64,000 nt of DNA from Balamuthia mandrillaris (taxonomy: Eukaryota > Discosea > Longamoebia > Balamuthiidae), in the NCBI GenBank assembly GCA_031835245.1, contig JAVKOQ010000029.1:62001-126000 (forward strand). Direction: 5' to 3'. Positions 30,553-44,066 of this stretch are shown in pieces. Under the pieces are notes generated by a model. It searched no databases. It saw nothing but the letters and a program-made list of their open reading frames with translations, and was not told where the DNA came from. Every line of letters starts with the position of its first letter. Positions within the stretch are counted from its first letter, which is position 1. The position numbers and the translations under genes are program-made.

Positions 30553-33500
30553 ATGTTGACCCAACTGAAGAGAGGGCAGTGCCCCACTAGCAGCATCCAG
30601 TGCTCCCCCTCCGCCCTCTTCCGGGGTGTCTTTAAGCCACAGGAGAGGGCTAGGCTGGCTTCCACCCTTTCCTCGCCTTCCGTTGCCGTACGCCTCCCTC
30701 TGTAACCGCAAGTGCTTCTGTGCTCACTCCTTGTATTTCAGCAGAGGAACAGCGCAGCGTTGAGTAGCGGTTGCTTGTTGCCGCGTCGCTACTCGCCGCT
30801 GCTCCACCTCAACGGAAGGAGGGGGGTGCAACTGACCGCGTTCCCTCACTGCAGCAACAACAGGTCGGTGCGCGGCAGGCCCTTCACCTCTTCTGCATGG
30901 CAGAGGGCCGCCGCTGGTGGTCCCGTCGACGCTGAGATAGTCGAGCCAGAAGCAACCACACAGAAACCAACCTCTAATCAGAAGAAGGAGGAGGAGGAGG
31001 AGGAAAGGGGCACCATTGAAGAGTCCGAAACACTGAAAGGTTCTGAATTACCCTCCTCCTCCACCCATTTTTGCTGGTTTTATTTTTCCACCGGTGATTG
31101 ATTAACTTCTTCTGCTCAAAAAAAGGCAAGCCCGAGAAGCATGAATTCCAGTCGGAGACGAGAAAGCTTCTGGATATCGTCGCCAAGTCCCTCTACACTG
31201 AAAAAGAGGTCCCTCATACTTCTCATTCTCCCTTTCTCTCTCTCTCTCTCTCTCTCTCTTTCTCCTTATATACTCAGTGATTGTGCTTAGGTCTTTATTC
31301 GAGAGCTTATCTCAAATGCCTCAGACGCTTTGGAGAAGGTTAGGCACATGCAGCAGTCCAAAGAAATAGCAGACAAATATTTGGATATGGAAGTCCAACT
31401 CTCCGTGGATGAGAAAAAGAAGACGCTCACCATTCAAGACTTTGGCGTGGGCATGACTAAAGAAGAATTGGTGGAAAATCTTGGCACCATTGCTCACTCT
31501 GGTTTGTTGTTCTTTTTTTGGAGTGATGCCATGATGAGCAGGCTTCTCACTTCTCTCTTTTGCTTTGGCTAAAAGGCACTGAACAGTTCATCAAGAACAT
31601 GGGAGGAGGCATCTCACCTGAAAATATCATAGGCCAGTTTGGTGTCGGCTTTTATTCGGTGTTTATGGTGGCCGATCATGTCAACGTATACTCCCGCTCA
31701 GCAACACCCGATTCCCTGGGCTACTGCTGGAGCTCCGATGGGTACGAGCACCTCGCTCTTAGTTTTGTTGTTATAGCTCTTGATCTCTTACTTCTTCACT
31801 TCTTGGATGGCGCATAGCTCTGGAACGTACACTATTACTGAGGCTGATGGTGTTACTCGAGGTACCAAAATTGTAATTCACTTAAAGGAAGGCTGCAAGC
31901 AGTTTGCCAAGAAGCTTAACGTAGAAAGTAAGTTTGGTTATTTGTTCGTTTCAGTAGTTTATTTGGCTAATCTTAACGATCTCAACGTAGACATCATCAA
32001 AAAGTACTCCAACTTTGTTGGTTTTCCGATAAAGTTAAATGGCGAGCGGGTTAACACTGTTAAACCCCTGTGGACATTGCCAAAAGACAGCATTACTGAA
32101 CAAGAACACAAAGAGTTCTACCAGTTTCTTGCTCACTCCTACGATGAGCCCATGTATCGCCTGCATTTTACAAGTGACAGTCCCTTCAGTCTTCAAAGCA
32201 TTTTCTACGTGCCTGAGCAACATCAAGAAAAGTATGGTATGGGAAGGATGGAGCCTGGTGTTAACCTCTTTAGCCGAAAGGTCCTCATCAAGCCGAAGAT
32301 GAAATCTTTGCTGCCTGACTGGCTTCGATTCATAAAAGGCGTCGTAGATTGTGAGGACATTTCTCTTCATGTGAGCAGAGAGCATTTTCAAGATAGCGAG
32401 CTGATCAAACGTCTTGGAAACGTGCTGACTTCCAGGTATTTCCTTCTTCCTATATTTGAGCTTATTACCTTTGTAGCCACCGATTGCTGTTCTACTTAAC
32501 TTGTTGGTATTCTCTACGCAAAGATTGCTTAAGCACTTTGAAGCCGAGGCCAAGAGCGACCCGAAGAAATATAACACTAAGTTCTGGGCTGAGTTTGGCA
32601 ACTTCTTGAAGGAAGGAATTTGCACGGACACCAAGTGGAAGGTTGGTTATCTTATATGCAAAACGAAGCAGAGCGTGAGCTCATTATTTCTTTTATTACG
32701 TTCATATTGCTAGGATGACCTTGGAAAGTTGTTGAGGTGTGAATCATCTCATGTGCAAGATGGTGAGTTGATTACGTTGGAGGAATATGTGGACAGAATG
32801 CCTGAACAGCAGAAGCAGATCTACTATCTTGTGGCCCCCAACAGAAAGTTTGCCGAGGGCTCTCCCTACTACGAAGGATTCAAGAAGGAGGGCCTCGAGG
32901 TGTTGTTCCTCTACTCCAATATCGATGATTTTGTGATGCAAAATTTGGGAGAATTTAAAGGCAAGAGGCTTGTCAGCGTTGAGTCGGCTGAGGCACCTTC
33001 CAGCAAAAAGCCTGTCCAGGACGAGGAGGTAGCAATGGCTCCCTCCGAAGTTGAAGACTTTTCCAAATGGCTGCAAAACTCTTTGTCAGACAAGGTTTCC
33101 AGTGTCAAGGTATCGTTGGCAACATTACAGTTTGCTCTTGTTTAGAAGTACTCTTCTCATATCGTGTTTGGTGAATTGAACAGGAAACAAAACGGCTGGT
33201 AAGCACCCCTGCCATTGTGGTTGACCACGAATCTGCCTCTTTCCGCCGAATGATGAAGTTTGTGGATCCTTCGCGTGCGCCTAAGCTGCCCAAGCAGAGA
33301 CTGGAGATCAACACAGCTCATCCCGTCATATCCAAGCTCAACCAAATTCGCCAAGTCCAACCCAACATTGCCAAGATGGTTGCCGAACAGGTATTATTTA
33401 TTTCTTGTTGTATTTTGTTAGGTTTTTTAACAAGAATTGTCTTACATTTTGGTGTGATTGGTTACGGTCAGATCTACGACGATGCTCTGATAGCAGCAGG

Positions 33501-33568
33501 CCTAATGGATGACGCTAGGGCCATGCTCCCGAGGCTTAATTCGATTCTTGGTACGCCTCCCTTTCCCG

Positions 33569-33609
<41 letters not shown>

Positions 33610-33727
33610 CTTTCCCTCACCAGCCCGCCCCCCCTTTGCAGAATTGGCGCTAGAATCGAGGGCAGCGGCTGATCACCACAAAGCATCCGATGCTAGCGAC
33701 AAGGCCGATACCACCGCTGCTAACTAA
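30553..33727 (+). CDS. TRAP1: Mitochondrial Hsp90 (TRAP1), 12 exons
   Basis: Exons: 30553-30687, 30742-31039, 31126-31208, 31291-31501, 31576-31741, 31818-31927, 31991-32435, 32524-32641, 32714-33109, 33184-33390, 33472-33550, 33642-33727, giving 777 residues. The long Arg/Ser-rich N-terminus including [17 protein letters not shown] looks like a mitochondrial presequence. ATP-fold motifs are [24 protein letters not shown] and [24 protein letters not shown] and [16 protein letters not shown] belong to the middle domain. The C-terminal dimerisation region ends without MEEVD, as expected for TRAP1 and not for cytosolic Hsp90. Introns 3 and 11 hold CT microsatellites. Confidence 0.92.
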
Positions 33728-33949
33728 ATGCGTTGGGCTCTCTAATGATGATGGGCTTCTTCTTCTCGCTGGGAGGGGGCGCCTCATTGAGTCACCCCTC
33801 AAGCATTAATTCATTAATAAATGAATAAATTAATGATGAAAAGCCAAGCAAGCTACGGGTTTCCCCTTTTTATTTAAAAAGACGAAAAGAAAGCGAAGCG
33901 GCACAAAAAGCAAAGCAACCTTCTCGCAGCATCACCCGACTTGCTAACA

Positions 33950-35381
33950 ATGCCTCTTACCCACAGTATTGGCTTGGAGGAGCTCGCCAAATATTTTCAC
34001 ATGCCTATTAACAGTAGGTTTCCACTCTGTTCAAACGATAAAGTCATTTTCACTCAAACACTGGTTGATCAGGCGTGGCCAAAGAACTGGGAGTCTGTGC
34101 CACCGTCTTGAAGAAAATATGCAGAAGGAATGGTGAGTGGTTCGTTCGTAGGGTTTTTTTTTTTGGTAACTCGCTTCTACTTCTCCTGACTGATGCGCTC
34201 TGCACCCAGGAATTCCCAGGTGGCCCCACCGCAAGATTAAAAGCTTGGACAAAATGATCAAAACGCTTTCTGCGGCAGGTTCGTCGTTTGCATTATGAAC
34301 TTAAACAACAAAGGCAATAAGTAGGCAAGCTTTGCTAACATAACCCTTCGTAGTTCCGAAAAATGAGGAAGATGAGGAAAGGATCAAACAAGAAATCAAC
34401 ACCCTGAAAGAGAAGCGAAGTTTTTTGGTAACAAATCCCAATGTGCTGTACGTCCTTTCCCATTCATTTATGCTTGGTTTCTGTTGTACGTGAAGACCAA
34501 CCTAATCTTGCTCCCCCTTGCGAAGATTAAAGACCACAAAGAAGCCAAGCGCTAACAGGAGACGAAAGAAGCCTGCCGATGAGGAGGCAATGACAGGAGG
34601 TCCGCAGCCGGGTCCTTTGCCTACAAACTGGGCCACTAAAAGACAAAAACTCAACAACTCTGTCGCTCGTAGACTTCCGGCTTTCGGCCAGTCGCCATTT
34701 GCAGAAGGAGAGTTGGAGTCGCTCGTCATAGCAGCTACTTCTGCCACTGCCGCAAGAGACCGACCATTTGCATATATGTTGACCCAAATGCACACCGCAA
34801 GTACAAGCACTACAACGCAGAAAAAGACGATGCCCATCAACCCCCTGCCACAGCCAATCACAGCTCTTCCCTTTTCGCCTACATTCCCTCAAAGAGGTTC
34901 CTCTGACGTCAAAAGTGCAACTCCAATGACCTCCTTGTCTGCATTTTCGCCACCACTCATTTCACAAAAGGACACCGAGAATTCTTCTTTGGAACTTCCT
35001 CGTTTGCAGCTAAAAGCGGAGCCAGACGGCAAGGACAAAAATGAAGAGGCAGAGAGAACTCAAAGCGACCAAGAAACAGGCACAACATCACAACCAAAGC
35101 TTCACACCGTGGAGCCCCCTATTTTTGATTCCTCGCTGGACTACTACCCCGCCCACGAGCCTCTTGCTAAGATACACGAGAGCAAAGCTGCGAAGCAAAC
35201 AATCTCTTCCCACAGGCCGCCACCCGCCTCCCCGTCCAAAAACAAAGCCAAATCAAAGGCAAATTCCTCTCGCCCGGTGCGCACCATAGTGTTTCACACA
35301 GAAACTCCCTACATTCCCTCGTCTTCCTTTGCCTCTTCCACCAGTACAACCAGCAACACCAAGTCCCGCCAGAAGGAATAG
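33950..35381 (+). CDS. RWP-RK domain transcription factor-like protein, 5 exons
   Basis: Exons 33950-34013, 34073-34132, 34210-34278, 34354-34447, 34526-35381 give 380 residues. The domain starts directly at the N-terminus: LEELAKYFHMPINSVAKELG, then ATVLKKICRRNGIPRWPHRK with the invariant RWPxRK. A short acidic helix (KNEEDEERIKQEINTLKEKR) follows. The remaining 280 residues are disordered, rich in Ser/Pro/Thr/Lys. The domain is best known from plant NIN/NLP proteins but also occurs in dictyostelids and other protists. Predicted role: DNA-binding regulator; target genes are unknown. Confidence 0.9.
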
Positions 35382-35674
35382 AAGGAGATGCCAGCACTCT
35401 TCTACTGATGGATTAAAAGTCACACAAGTGAGTAAACTCACAAAATGAAAGTTCTTGCGAGGATGTGGTGATGGGGTGGACTAGAGAAGGAATAGAAGAG
35501 TGCTGGCACAGAATAAACACATGGTGTCATGTGTAAAACTCATTTTTTTTTCAACAAAAAGCAAATTTCAGTATGTATACGAAGCAGGTGAGGACCATGC
35601 AGAGAAGAAAGGCAAGCATGTCCTCCACGTTGTCTGTCTTGTCACAGGAGAAGAAGCGCAAAAGAAGGCGTTGC

Positions 35675-38600
35675 TTACTCGGCAGAACCCGAACCCTCCT
35701 CTTCCTCCAAAGGAGGACTGCTCAGAGAGGCCAGAACCTCACTGACTTGCTGCAGAATTTCTCTCTTTCCAGGCGTTTCGTCGGAGCTGTCCTCTGCCCA
35801 GTTGGAAAAAGTGTCGGGATAGACTACCCCTGTCTCGTGCAAATAGCTGAACGCTCTGCTGGCTAGACCTGTACACAGGTTTTAAATGTTAGGAAATGCA
35901 AAAACAAAAACAAAAAACAAAAAGAGAATGGGAACAAGATAGGCCATCAGGGTTTGCTTGTTTGTCAGCACTTCAATGCTCAGGTCTCAAAGATTAATGG
36001 AACATCTGCTGGCCACAGAGCAGAAAGAGAGAAGGGGCAATACCTTCGGGGAAGTCTTTATCGAAACAAAACTGCTGAACGGCGAACAAGCCTCCCAATT
36101 GGGCGCTGTCATCGGGCATTACCAACTTCAGAACCGGAGACAAGGCCAAATAGAATTCTCTCTCTTCGGTCAAGGTCTCGGGTGCGGGAACACCGCCTCG
36201 GGCTACTCCTGTCTTGTTGGCAATGTGATCCAGCACAACACTCATTACAGAACGCGCGAGCTCTTCTGTGCCTATTTCATCGGAAAGATTTCGCTGCAAT
36301 AAAGATTTGTGTTTAGCCGACCTCGTACACAAAACAAGCAAACAAACAAGACCAACCTTGAGCCATGCCACAATGGAATCAACGCTGGCTCCCTCTGCTA
36401 ACATGTTCGTAACCTTTGTGCCTGTAACCCGCATCGGGAACAAACGGCCCAAGTTCTAAAAAAAAAAGAAGATAAAGAATACAGAGATAAGTACATTCAT
36501 TTGAAACAAATCACATAAGAGCAACACGGGTACATTTTTCTCGACCCATTGTGCGATGTGACTGTCACCACGCTTGGCAGGTGCGAAGAAATCAGTGAGG
36601 TTGAGGTTGGCTGCCCGCCAGGTATCTTGCGCCTCCGAAGCACTCTGTTCATTTTTTGAGAGACATTAAAAAAAATAGAGCAAGGGCTTAGTAATGAAGA
36701 GAAGATAAATACCGTTTCATCACTCAGATGTCCAAGGACGGATGCCAACACAGTTTCAGCGAGGCCGATGGGTACCAGCTCCTCTAACCCTGTTTTCAGG
36801 TAAGAGAGATCAAAGCACTCATCGAGAATAGCGGTGGCCAAGAAGGTTCCAACTATCTTGGGTGCTAAGGGGGCATCCACCGTGATGTCCGGTAACTCCG
36901 CCAACACCAAACCAAAACTGAGTGGTGATGATGTGGTTGTTAATTGTTGGAGCTACAATTAGGCAAACAAAGTGCAAAACAAAAAACATACCCTTCCTCG
37001 AATTGGGCCGGGCTGAGGACGTCGTTCTTCCGTAGTTCACCGAAGAGCTTTTGCGTGAGGTAACGATCATCTTCCTTCTTGTCAACAGACATAACGATAG
37101 CAAAGCGGATAAACTCTGGGTAGTAGGAAGAATCCAATTCCTGAACGCATTGTACTGCCTCAGCTTCGTCGTTGGTGTCGAAATATTCCATGAGTAACAT
37201 GTTGGCTTCTTTTTCTAGCTCTTCCTTGGGTGGGGCTGCCTTTTCTGGAGGAGGCGAGACTGAAGTTTTCTATTTGAGAGATTGAGGAAGGGAGGGAATA
37301 AACGTAAGCTTTAGCCCACAGTCAACAACAGCGCCGTAGAGAAAAAAAAACGAACCTTGGGAGAGGGCTCCCTTTTTGATGAACGACGGGTAGGTACATA
37401 TTCAGCTCCTGGCGAGGCTGATCCTGCCAATGCGCTGTAGTATTATTTAAAAACAAGGTAAAGAAAATATTCTTCACTTTTTTGGTCTGAAAAAAAACGA
37501 TAAAGAAAATAGACATACCTAAACATGTTTCCTTTGGTAACGGGTTCTGGCGCTGCACGTCCCCTACCTGCTGGTCCAGTACTGCTCTTTCTGTCTGGCT
37601 GCCACCCTTTGGCTCCCTTGGACACTGATGTGATGGGTCCCATCCGACTATTAGGCCCCAACACCAATGGTTCGTCTTGTGCCTGCATAAGGTGGAGTAA
37701 AATACGAAAATGAGCAGACCAACAACATGAGAAAGGCAACAAAATGAAAAAGGAGCTCGTACAGAGTCAGCAACTTTCTTGGAACCGACGGTCTCCCAGC
37801 CTTCTGTCGAAGCAGAGCGAGCTGATGACGATGCACCAGCAGGTCCAGCAGTAACTCCAGCAGCAGAGGCCTTTGGCCCGACAACAGCGGGCTTGTTGGG
37901 CCGTCCAACAGGGTTAGTTGCTCTGGTGGCTTTGGGATTTTTGGGATCATTAGCCTTCTTGGAGACCCACCTATTGGCACGCAAGTCGATTACGTCCTGC
38001 AGCATGAATCGCAGGCGCGATGGCAACTTCTTGTCCTGAGCCAACGTTTTCATGCGTCTAAAATAGGCATCCATGTGAGAGCCGGCCTTGGCGGTATCCA
38101 GAACCTTGCCTATGGTAGTCATCAATTTGCAAAGGGCCTCGATGTCTCCCTCCACAGGGTTTTTGATGTCACCCAGCAACCTCCGGAAGATGCACTCGTG
38201 CATAATCCTATCCGTGAGCATATGCTCCTTATAAAGCTCGCCGATAAACACAATGTTACCGATCATCCGCTTCTTTTGTTTGATCTCCTCCAATTCGGCT
38301 TCTTCGGGGGTCTTGGCCTTGATCTCTTTGTCTTGAGGCTTTAACTCGAACTCCTCCTGGCATTTGTTGAGCAGAATTCTCTTGAATACGTTTTGTGGTT
38401 TGCCTCCAGCCGTCTTCGGTTGATCCTCGAATTGAGGGCAATGGCGGTCCAGCACACGACAAAGAAGCGCGTACATAGTACAAAAGCCGGGCTCGGCGAG
38501 AGCCTTGTCGAAGATCGTTCCTATCACTTTCTTCAACATGCCAATGGTCTTGACGTCTGCTTTCATAACGTCGACAATCTCTTTACTCAAAGGCTCAAAC

Positions 38601-41600
38601 TTCTCTTCTGTCAACTTGTTAAGAGCCAACCTAAACTTCTTGATGGTGACCTCTGACTCATCTGCTTCTTTCAACCGTCTGCTTGGCCGCCATACGCCTT
38701 CAGCCGGCTCTGGTATAGGTACCTAGTTATTGCAGCAAAATTTAAGTAATTGGGTATCTGCAACGGTAAACAATTAAAAAAGGAAGTGGGAATATACCAA
38801 TGGTAGTTCAGGTCCTTTGCCTGGCATCTTTCCTTTGCCTCCAGGCATGCGCTGATGCCCTCGCATCGGCATGCCAGGTGGTTGCTTAGGTGTGGGAAGA
38901 CAACATTTAGAATACTGAAACCTTAATAAAAACAGAAAAGCATGAACTAACCCTAAGGCCAGGAGGAGGCATTACCATGCCTCTACCACCAGGACCACCT
39001 TGGAAACCACTATTGTAACGATAACACATCGATTAATGTCTAAACGAAAACACGAAAGAGCATAGAGAGAGAGAGAGAATGAGAAGTACCCAAATCGAGG
39101 GTGGACCATGGCTCCTCCACGAGCTCCGCCTCTAGGCGAGAAGGTTCCTCCAGCAGGACCACGGTTCCACTGCTGTTGTTGTGGGCCGCCTTTTGTCCTA
39201 GGCGACACGCCGCCGCCAGGGGCACCACCAGATTTCCTATCGTCACCCAAAATAACCTCAATGGATGGAAGGCCTGGTGGTTTATCTCGGCAAAGCTGCA
39301 AATTAAATAAAAGAGGTTAACCTCTCTGCAGCTCAAACAAAAAGATGATGTGGCAGAGGATGTAAAGCTTACCTGCTGGAACTGAAGCAAGAAGTCGCGG
39401 GCATACATCTTTTTACCAGTGGGATTGCTGGGGCTCCAGGCACTACCTGCTCCGCTTTCATCATCTTTGGTTGACGAGCTGAAGGTCCATGAGCCCTGTT
39501 TTCGTTGTGTTGGGCGATTGATTAATATATCTTCTGACGAAAAAAGTGTTTTTACGCGTTTATCATGATTTTAATTTTACCCCAAAGTTTGGTCTAAGAG
39601 AAATGTCTGCCGGTTTTTCCAGAGAAAGGTCCTCCTTCTCTGCTTTGGCTTCCCAATCATCTTCCTCGTCCTAACGCCACAACAAGATTAGCAATCGTGC
39701 CACATTCTTGATTTAAGTTATAAGTGGCGTACCTCTTCCTCAGTGGCTTCCTGTGATTCCTCTGGTGCCACTTCTTTGTTTACAAAGAGAATGAGTGACT
39801 CCACTACAAACGGGAGAAAAAACCGTAAAAAGTGGTACCTTGCTCTGCGCCCTTGGGTTCGGGCTGCTGCTTTTCTTCTTCTTTTTCTTTGTTAACGGGT
39901 TGTTCGGGCTCTTTGTTAGCTTGTTTCTCTTCTGTCTTTGGTTGTGCTTCTTTCTCTTCGGTTTGGCCAGAACTTTTTTGTTCCTCCTTTAGTGGCTCTG
40001 CCGCGGTGCTAGGCGTTTCGTCAGCACCGCCTTTCTGCATCGCTTTTCTTTGTGCCGGGGTGAGGTATGTTCCTGATGATTTCTTAGTGATTTCCCTGCG
40101 CTGTAGGTCTGAAACCTCTTTCGTTTCCTGTGACTGTCCCTCTTCAGTGGTAGGAGATGGAGCTTCAGGCTTCGAAGCGGGTGTGATTTCATGTGTGGAA
40201 GGTGTGGATGACAGCACAGGTTCAGCGGATGATGGTGTGGTGGCTGATGGTTCGGAGGCCGTAGAGGGAGAAGGCGCCAACTCAGTCGGTGTACTGGGAG
40301 TAAATGGTTCTTTTGCAGGAACCTGTTCTGAGGCGGGTTTTTCCGATTCACCTGTTTCCGTGACACTAACCGGGATCGTTTCAGCCTCTTCAGGAGAAGC
40401 ATCGCTTGTCTCTGGTCCTTGGTCCGACTTAGCTGCCATTTGGCTCGAAGTGGGTGTTGTTGAGCTTTCTGGTGCTCCGTTACTCGTAGAGGAAGATTGT
40501 TGCGCAGCCTTCATGGCAGGAGAGACAATCTGCAGCTTTTTGCTTCCTTGTGGTGGCACAGGAGAAGCTGCCGGTGGCTCTCTCTCTGCTGGAGGTGGTG
40601 CTGCTGCTGCAGTTGCCGCTCGTCCAATAACCTGCTGTCCAGTAGAAGGATTGAAGATGGGGATGGCTCGGCTCACTCTGCGAGGTTGATAGGCTACCGG
40701 CTGGGAAAGGTGTGATCCACCCACTGCAGCTGGGTGTTGATAGGGACCGTAGGGTTGAGCGACAGGAGGGCGTTGCATTTGCTGAGGAACTGGATGTTGG
40801 AGGTGTGGTGGTACTCCAACGCCAACACCAGGCACTACTCCAGGCACAGCCATGCCAGGCATTCCCATCGAGTGAGGTATTTGAGCGGCACTATGGGCAG
40901 GGGGCCTAAATGTTTGCGGGTGAGGTCCGCGTTGAACTTGTTGGGGCGAAGTGGATGCCTGTGCTTGTTGCGGAGGGGGTTGTTGTTGTCCTGGCTGTTG
41001 TGTTTGTTGCTGAGGTTGTGGTTGCTGTGTTTGTTGCTGCTGTGTCTGTTGGGGTTGTGCAGGGACATGGGAATTTGTTGGTTGCATGTGAGGATAAGGA
41101 GGATGCCCCATGGGATTTTGCTGATAGTATGCTGTTGGCTACATCGGTAAAGAGTGTTGAGAAAGTTCATTAGTAATTGAGCTGAATAACAAACATAATA
41201 AAAGCACATACGTATCCGTAAGGAGGTTTGAAGGGCCGGAAAAGTCGCGGTTGCTCCCTTTGTTCTTTGAGATTTGGAGGGGCAGATTGTACTCGAGGTG
41301 GTACCATGGTTCGACCCTAATATCATCAACAGGAGTTCGGGTTAAGGATATAATTGAAAACATTAACGATTAAACGAAATGAGACGAAGAAAGTTTAACG
41401 AAACAATAAACACTACAAAACTAGAGACAAAGACTTACCTGTCCATTAGGAAGAAAGTTGACTCCGGCAGCAGGACCTATAGATGGAAATTGAGTGCAAA
41501 TATGAGATAACCACCATTTCATGTGAGAGGAGGAAATATATACGTTGAGGTGTGACACTGGTAGGGCCACGGAGCGGATGGTTGCTCTCACCGTTCGAAG

Positions 41601-42319
41601 TCGCCGGAGTGGGTGTTGTTGTGCTGCTGATTGTGGGGGAGGCGGTGGTTACAGCAGGAGCTGTAGCAGATCCTAGTGCAGGAGCTGTTTGTTGACTAGC
41701 GCTTGTTGTCGGACTCATGCCAACAGCTGCAGCGGCAGCGGCAGCAAAGGAGGGGGCAGGAGTCGAAGTTGGAGGTGTTGTTGGTGCTGAGACAGTGGTA
41801 GGTAAAGAGGAGGTGGCAGGAGAGGCGGGTGGGGAGGGCGCCTTTTGTTGTGTTGGGCCGGGCTCGGTTTTTGGAAGCACAGGCATAGACTCGGCCCTAG
41901 CTTTTTGGGCATAGGTAACCTCCGGTTGATGCTGGGGAGCTTGTCTAGTAGGTTGCTGTTGCTCGGTATTGGTTTGGGGACCTTGACTACGGCTAGGTCC
42001 TCCTGTTCGAACGATCAAGATTAGAACCAAACATAAACGGATGCATCAGACATGAGAAAACGTACTGTGAGAGTATGAAGACTGTTGAGTTCCGGACGTC
42101 ACGTGTCTTCTGCCGCTAACAGCAAACTAGGTTGTGAGCGGAAATAAAGTCCATCAAGAGAGAGAGAGAGAAGAGAGAGGGAGGGAGAGAGAATGAACGG
42201 AAAAAAGGTGAAAGAACTAACTGTTGTTGTGAGGGTGAGACCTTAGAGCTGCCACCTCTGCCATGGCGTCGTCCTTTGGCCTTGTACTGTCCGTCATGCT
42301 TGGGTTCCCTTGTAGACAT
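35675..42319 (-). CDS. EIF4G: Translation initiation factor eIF4G, about 21 exons
   Basis: The coding chain runs from ATG 42319 (MSTREPKHDGQYKAKGRR) to TAA 35675, roughly 1,650 residues. The N-terminal third is Gln/Pro-rich and disordered (large exon about 39838-41135). An eIF4E-binding motif YARDFLL (YxxxxL-hydrophobic) lies at about 39385-39405 before QFQQ. The MIF4G domain is in one exon, 37763-38722 (VTIKKFRLALNKLTEEKFEP to SRLRFMLQDVIDLRANRW). An MA3-type region starts in exon 36992-37269 (EEELEKEAN, MEYFDTNDEAEAVQCV). A W2/AA-box-like C-terminus ends LEEEEGSGSAE. Thus the eIF4E-, eIF4A- and kinase-binding sections are probably all present. The exon 1/2 join is ambiguous (donor at 42241 or near 42221). 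Other small N-terminal exon edges were not all fixed. Confidence 0.88.
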
Positions 42320-43127
42320 GGGGTTTCGTACAATAGAAACGTAGAAGTAGGTAGAAAATAAATAAGCCTGCGTGCGCAAGTTTGAATGTGTTAGAGTAAA
42401 AGAGTTTTTGAGAAAAGAAGCATAGTTAGTGTTTTGTGTTCTTCTAGTTTACAAATGTTTGCTTGGCGTGATGCGGAAGAAAGGGAGAGAGGAACAAGGT
42501 TCTTGGATCGAGTTAACCGAACCCATTCAGAAGATATAAGAATAAAGAAGGAAAAAGCCAGAACGCACCAAGAGAAGGCAAATAAGCACTACCACACTAC
42601 ACCAATAGCAAAAGCAAAAAAAGAAAAGGGATCAGGCCACACAGTGGTGAGAGAGGGAACCCAAGAAAACCTCAAATAAAAAAAAGCAAAGAACTGGCGA
42701 GAAAGGGACAGGAACTGACCTGGGCTCACTGCTTTACAACAAAGCAGGCTCGGCACAGAGCGAGTAGTAGTAAAGAACCAACCGAGTAGGAAGGGGGACG
42801 ACGTGCACTGCTGTCCGCCTGTCTCAAAGTTGGTTCAACAACAAACAAAGAAAAAAAAGGGTAAAGCTAGCCGCAGCGCAGCGCACCAAAAATGGGTGCA
42901 GCAGGGAAGAAACGGGGAAAGAGTGGAAATTTCTCCTGCCTGAGGAGTATTGCTGCTCACCATGGGCAAAGGAAAAACCGTGTGGAGGGCCAAGGGAGCA
43001 CCCCACCAAATTGGGAGCACCCCACCAAAACTCAACACCCACAAGCAGCTCACATTGTCACCAAAACAAAGGGGCAAATCAACAACAACAGGAGCGAATA
43101 AAAGCGGAAGAAGGAATGAACAGAAGG

Positions 43128-43174
<47 letters not shown>

Positions 43175-43286
43175 CACGAACAGAAGGGAGAAGATAGAGA
43201 GAGACAAGTCTAGCGCAAAATGATTAGGGGAGGCCAACAAAAATACCGAGGGCGTTGTTGCTGCTTTGTTAGAACGAAAAAACAAT
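42320..43286. other. Interval upstream of eIF4G with short repeats
   Basis: Holds a 17-bp direct duplication (42994-43010 and 43013-43029), a (GA)n array (about 43133-43172) and mostly purine-rich DNA. The duplication includes, on the minus strand, AATTTGGTGGGG (43001-43012), the same 12-mer as in the 99-bp repeats. No protein gene is supported. Confidence 0.5.
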
Positions 43287-44066
43287 TTACTGAGCAGAAG
43301 CGGGGGCGTGAAGGCGTTGCTTAGCAAGCTGCTTCTTGGAAAGCTTCTTGGGGGTCTTTTCAGCAGACTTGGGTACGGGAGTTTCCTTTTCAGAGACAAT
43401 CAACTCAATGTGGCAAGGGCTAGACATGTAGGCTGCATAGTGGGGAAAAGATAATACTTCAGCACAGAGACACCAACTCAAAGAAAAGTACAAAGGTCAC
43501 GTACGATTGATTCTGCCATGAGCCCTGTATGTCCTTCTCCTTTGCTTCTGAGCCTGGTTGACCTGGATCCAGCTTACGAAAAGAGAATCTATGTCCAAAC
43601 CCTTGGCCTGTAACCGAGAGCGACAGCATGAGTTACCAAAGGCAAAATGAGGGCAAGAAAAAAGAGGAATGACGACGCTACCTCGGCGTTGCTCTCAGCG
43701 TTCCTCAACAAGTTAAGAAGGAACTCGCAAGACTTCTTGGGCCAGCGGGCTTGAGTGGCCAAGTGGTGAGCCTTGGCTTGAGCGTGCCTGCCGACACCAC
43801 CGTTGAACCGCCTGAAAGGCACGGCTTGCTTGTGCTCAAGAACGTCGTTCAAGAACTTCTCCGCTTTCCTCAAGGGCAAGCCAGAAATAGCTTGAGCGGT
43901 TTCGCGGGTGTTCTTGAAGTGAACACGAAGGTCGGATCCCTTGGCCTTGGCGGCTGATGGCAAAAAAAAACAGTTAGAAACAAACTGATCCCAGCCACTA
44001 GTTGCTCACTAATCCCGTACATTTGGAAGGGTTTTCTGGTTCTTTGGCGTACTTCTTGGCAGGCAT
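43287..44066 (-). CDS. RPL17: 60S ribosomal protein L17 (uL22), 4 exons
   Basis: Exons (high to low): 44066-44021, 43953-43682, 43607-43505, 43432-43287, giving 188 residues. It starts [15 protein letters not shown], then [39 protein letters not shown] and [16 protein letters not shown]. The third exon has [20 protein letters not shown], the conserved basic loop that lines the exit tunnel. The C-terminal tail is Lys-rich. Length and order match eukaryotic L17. Confidence 0.95.
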
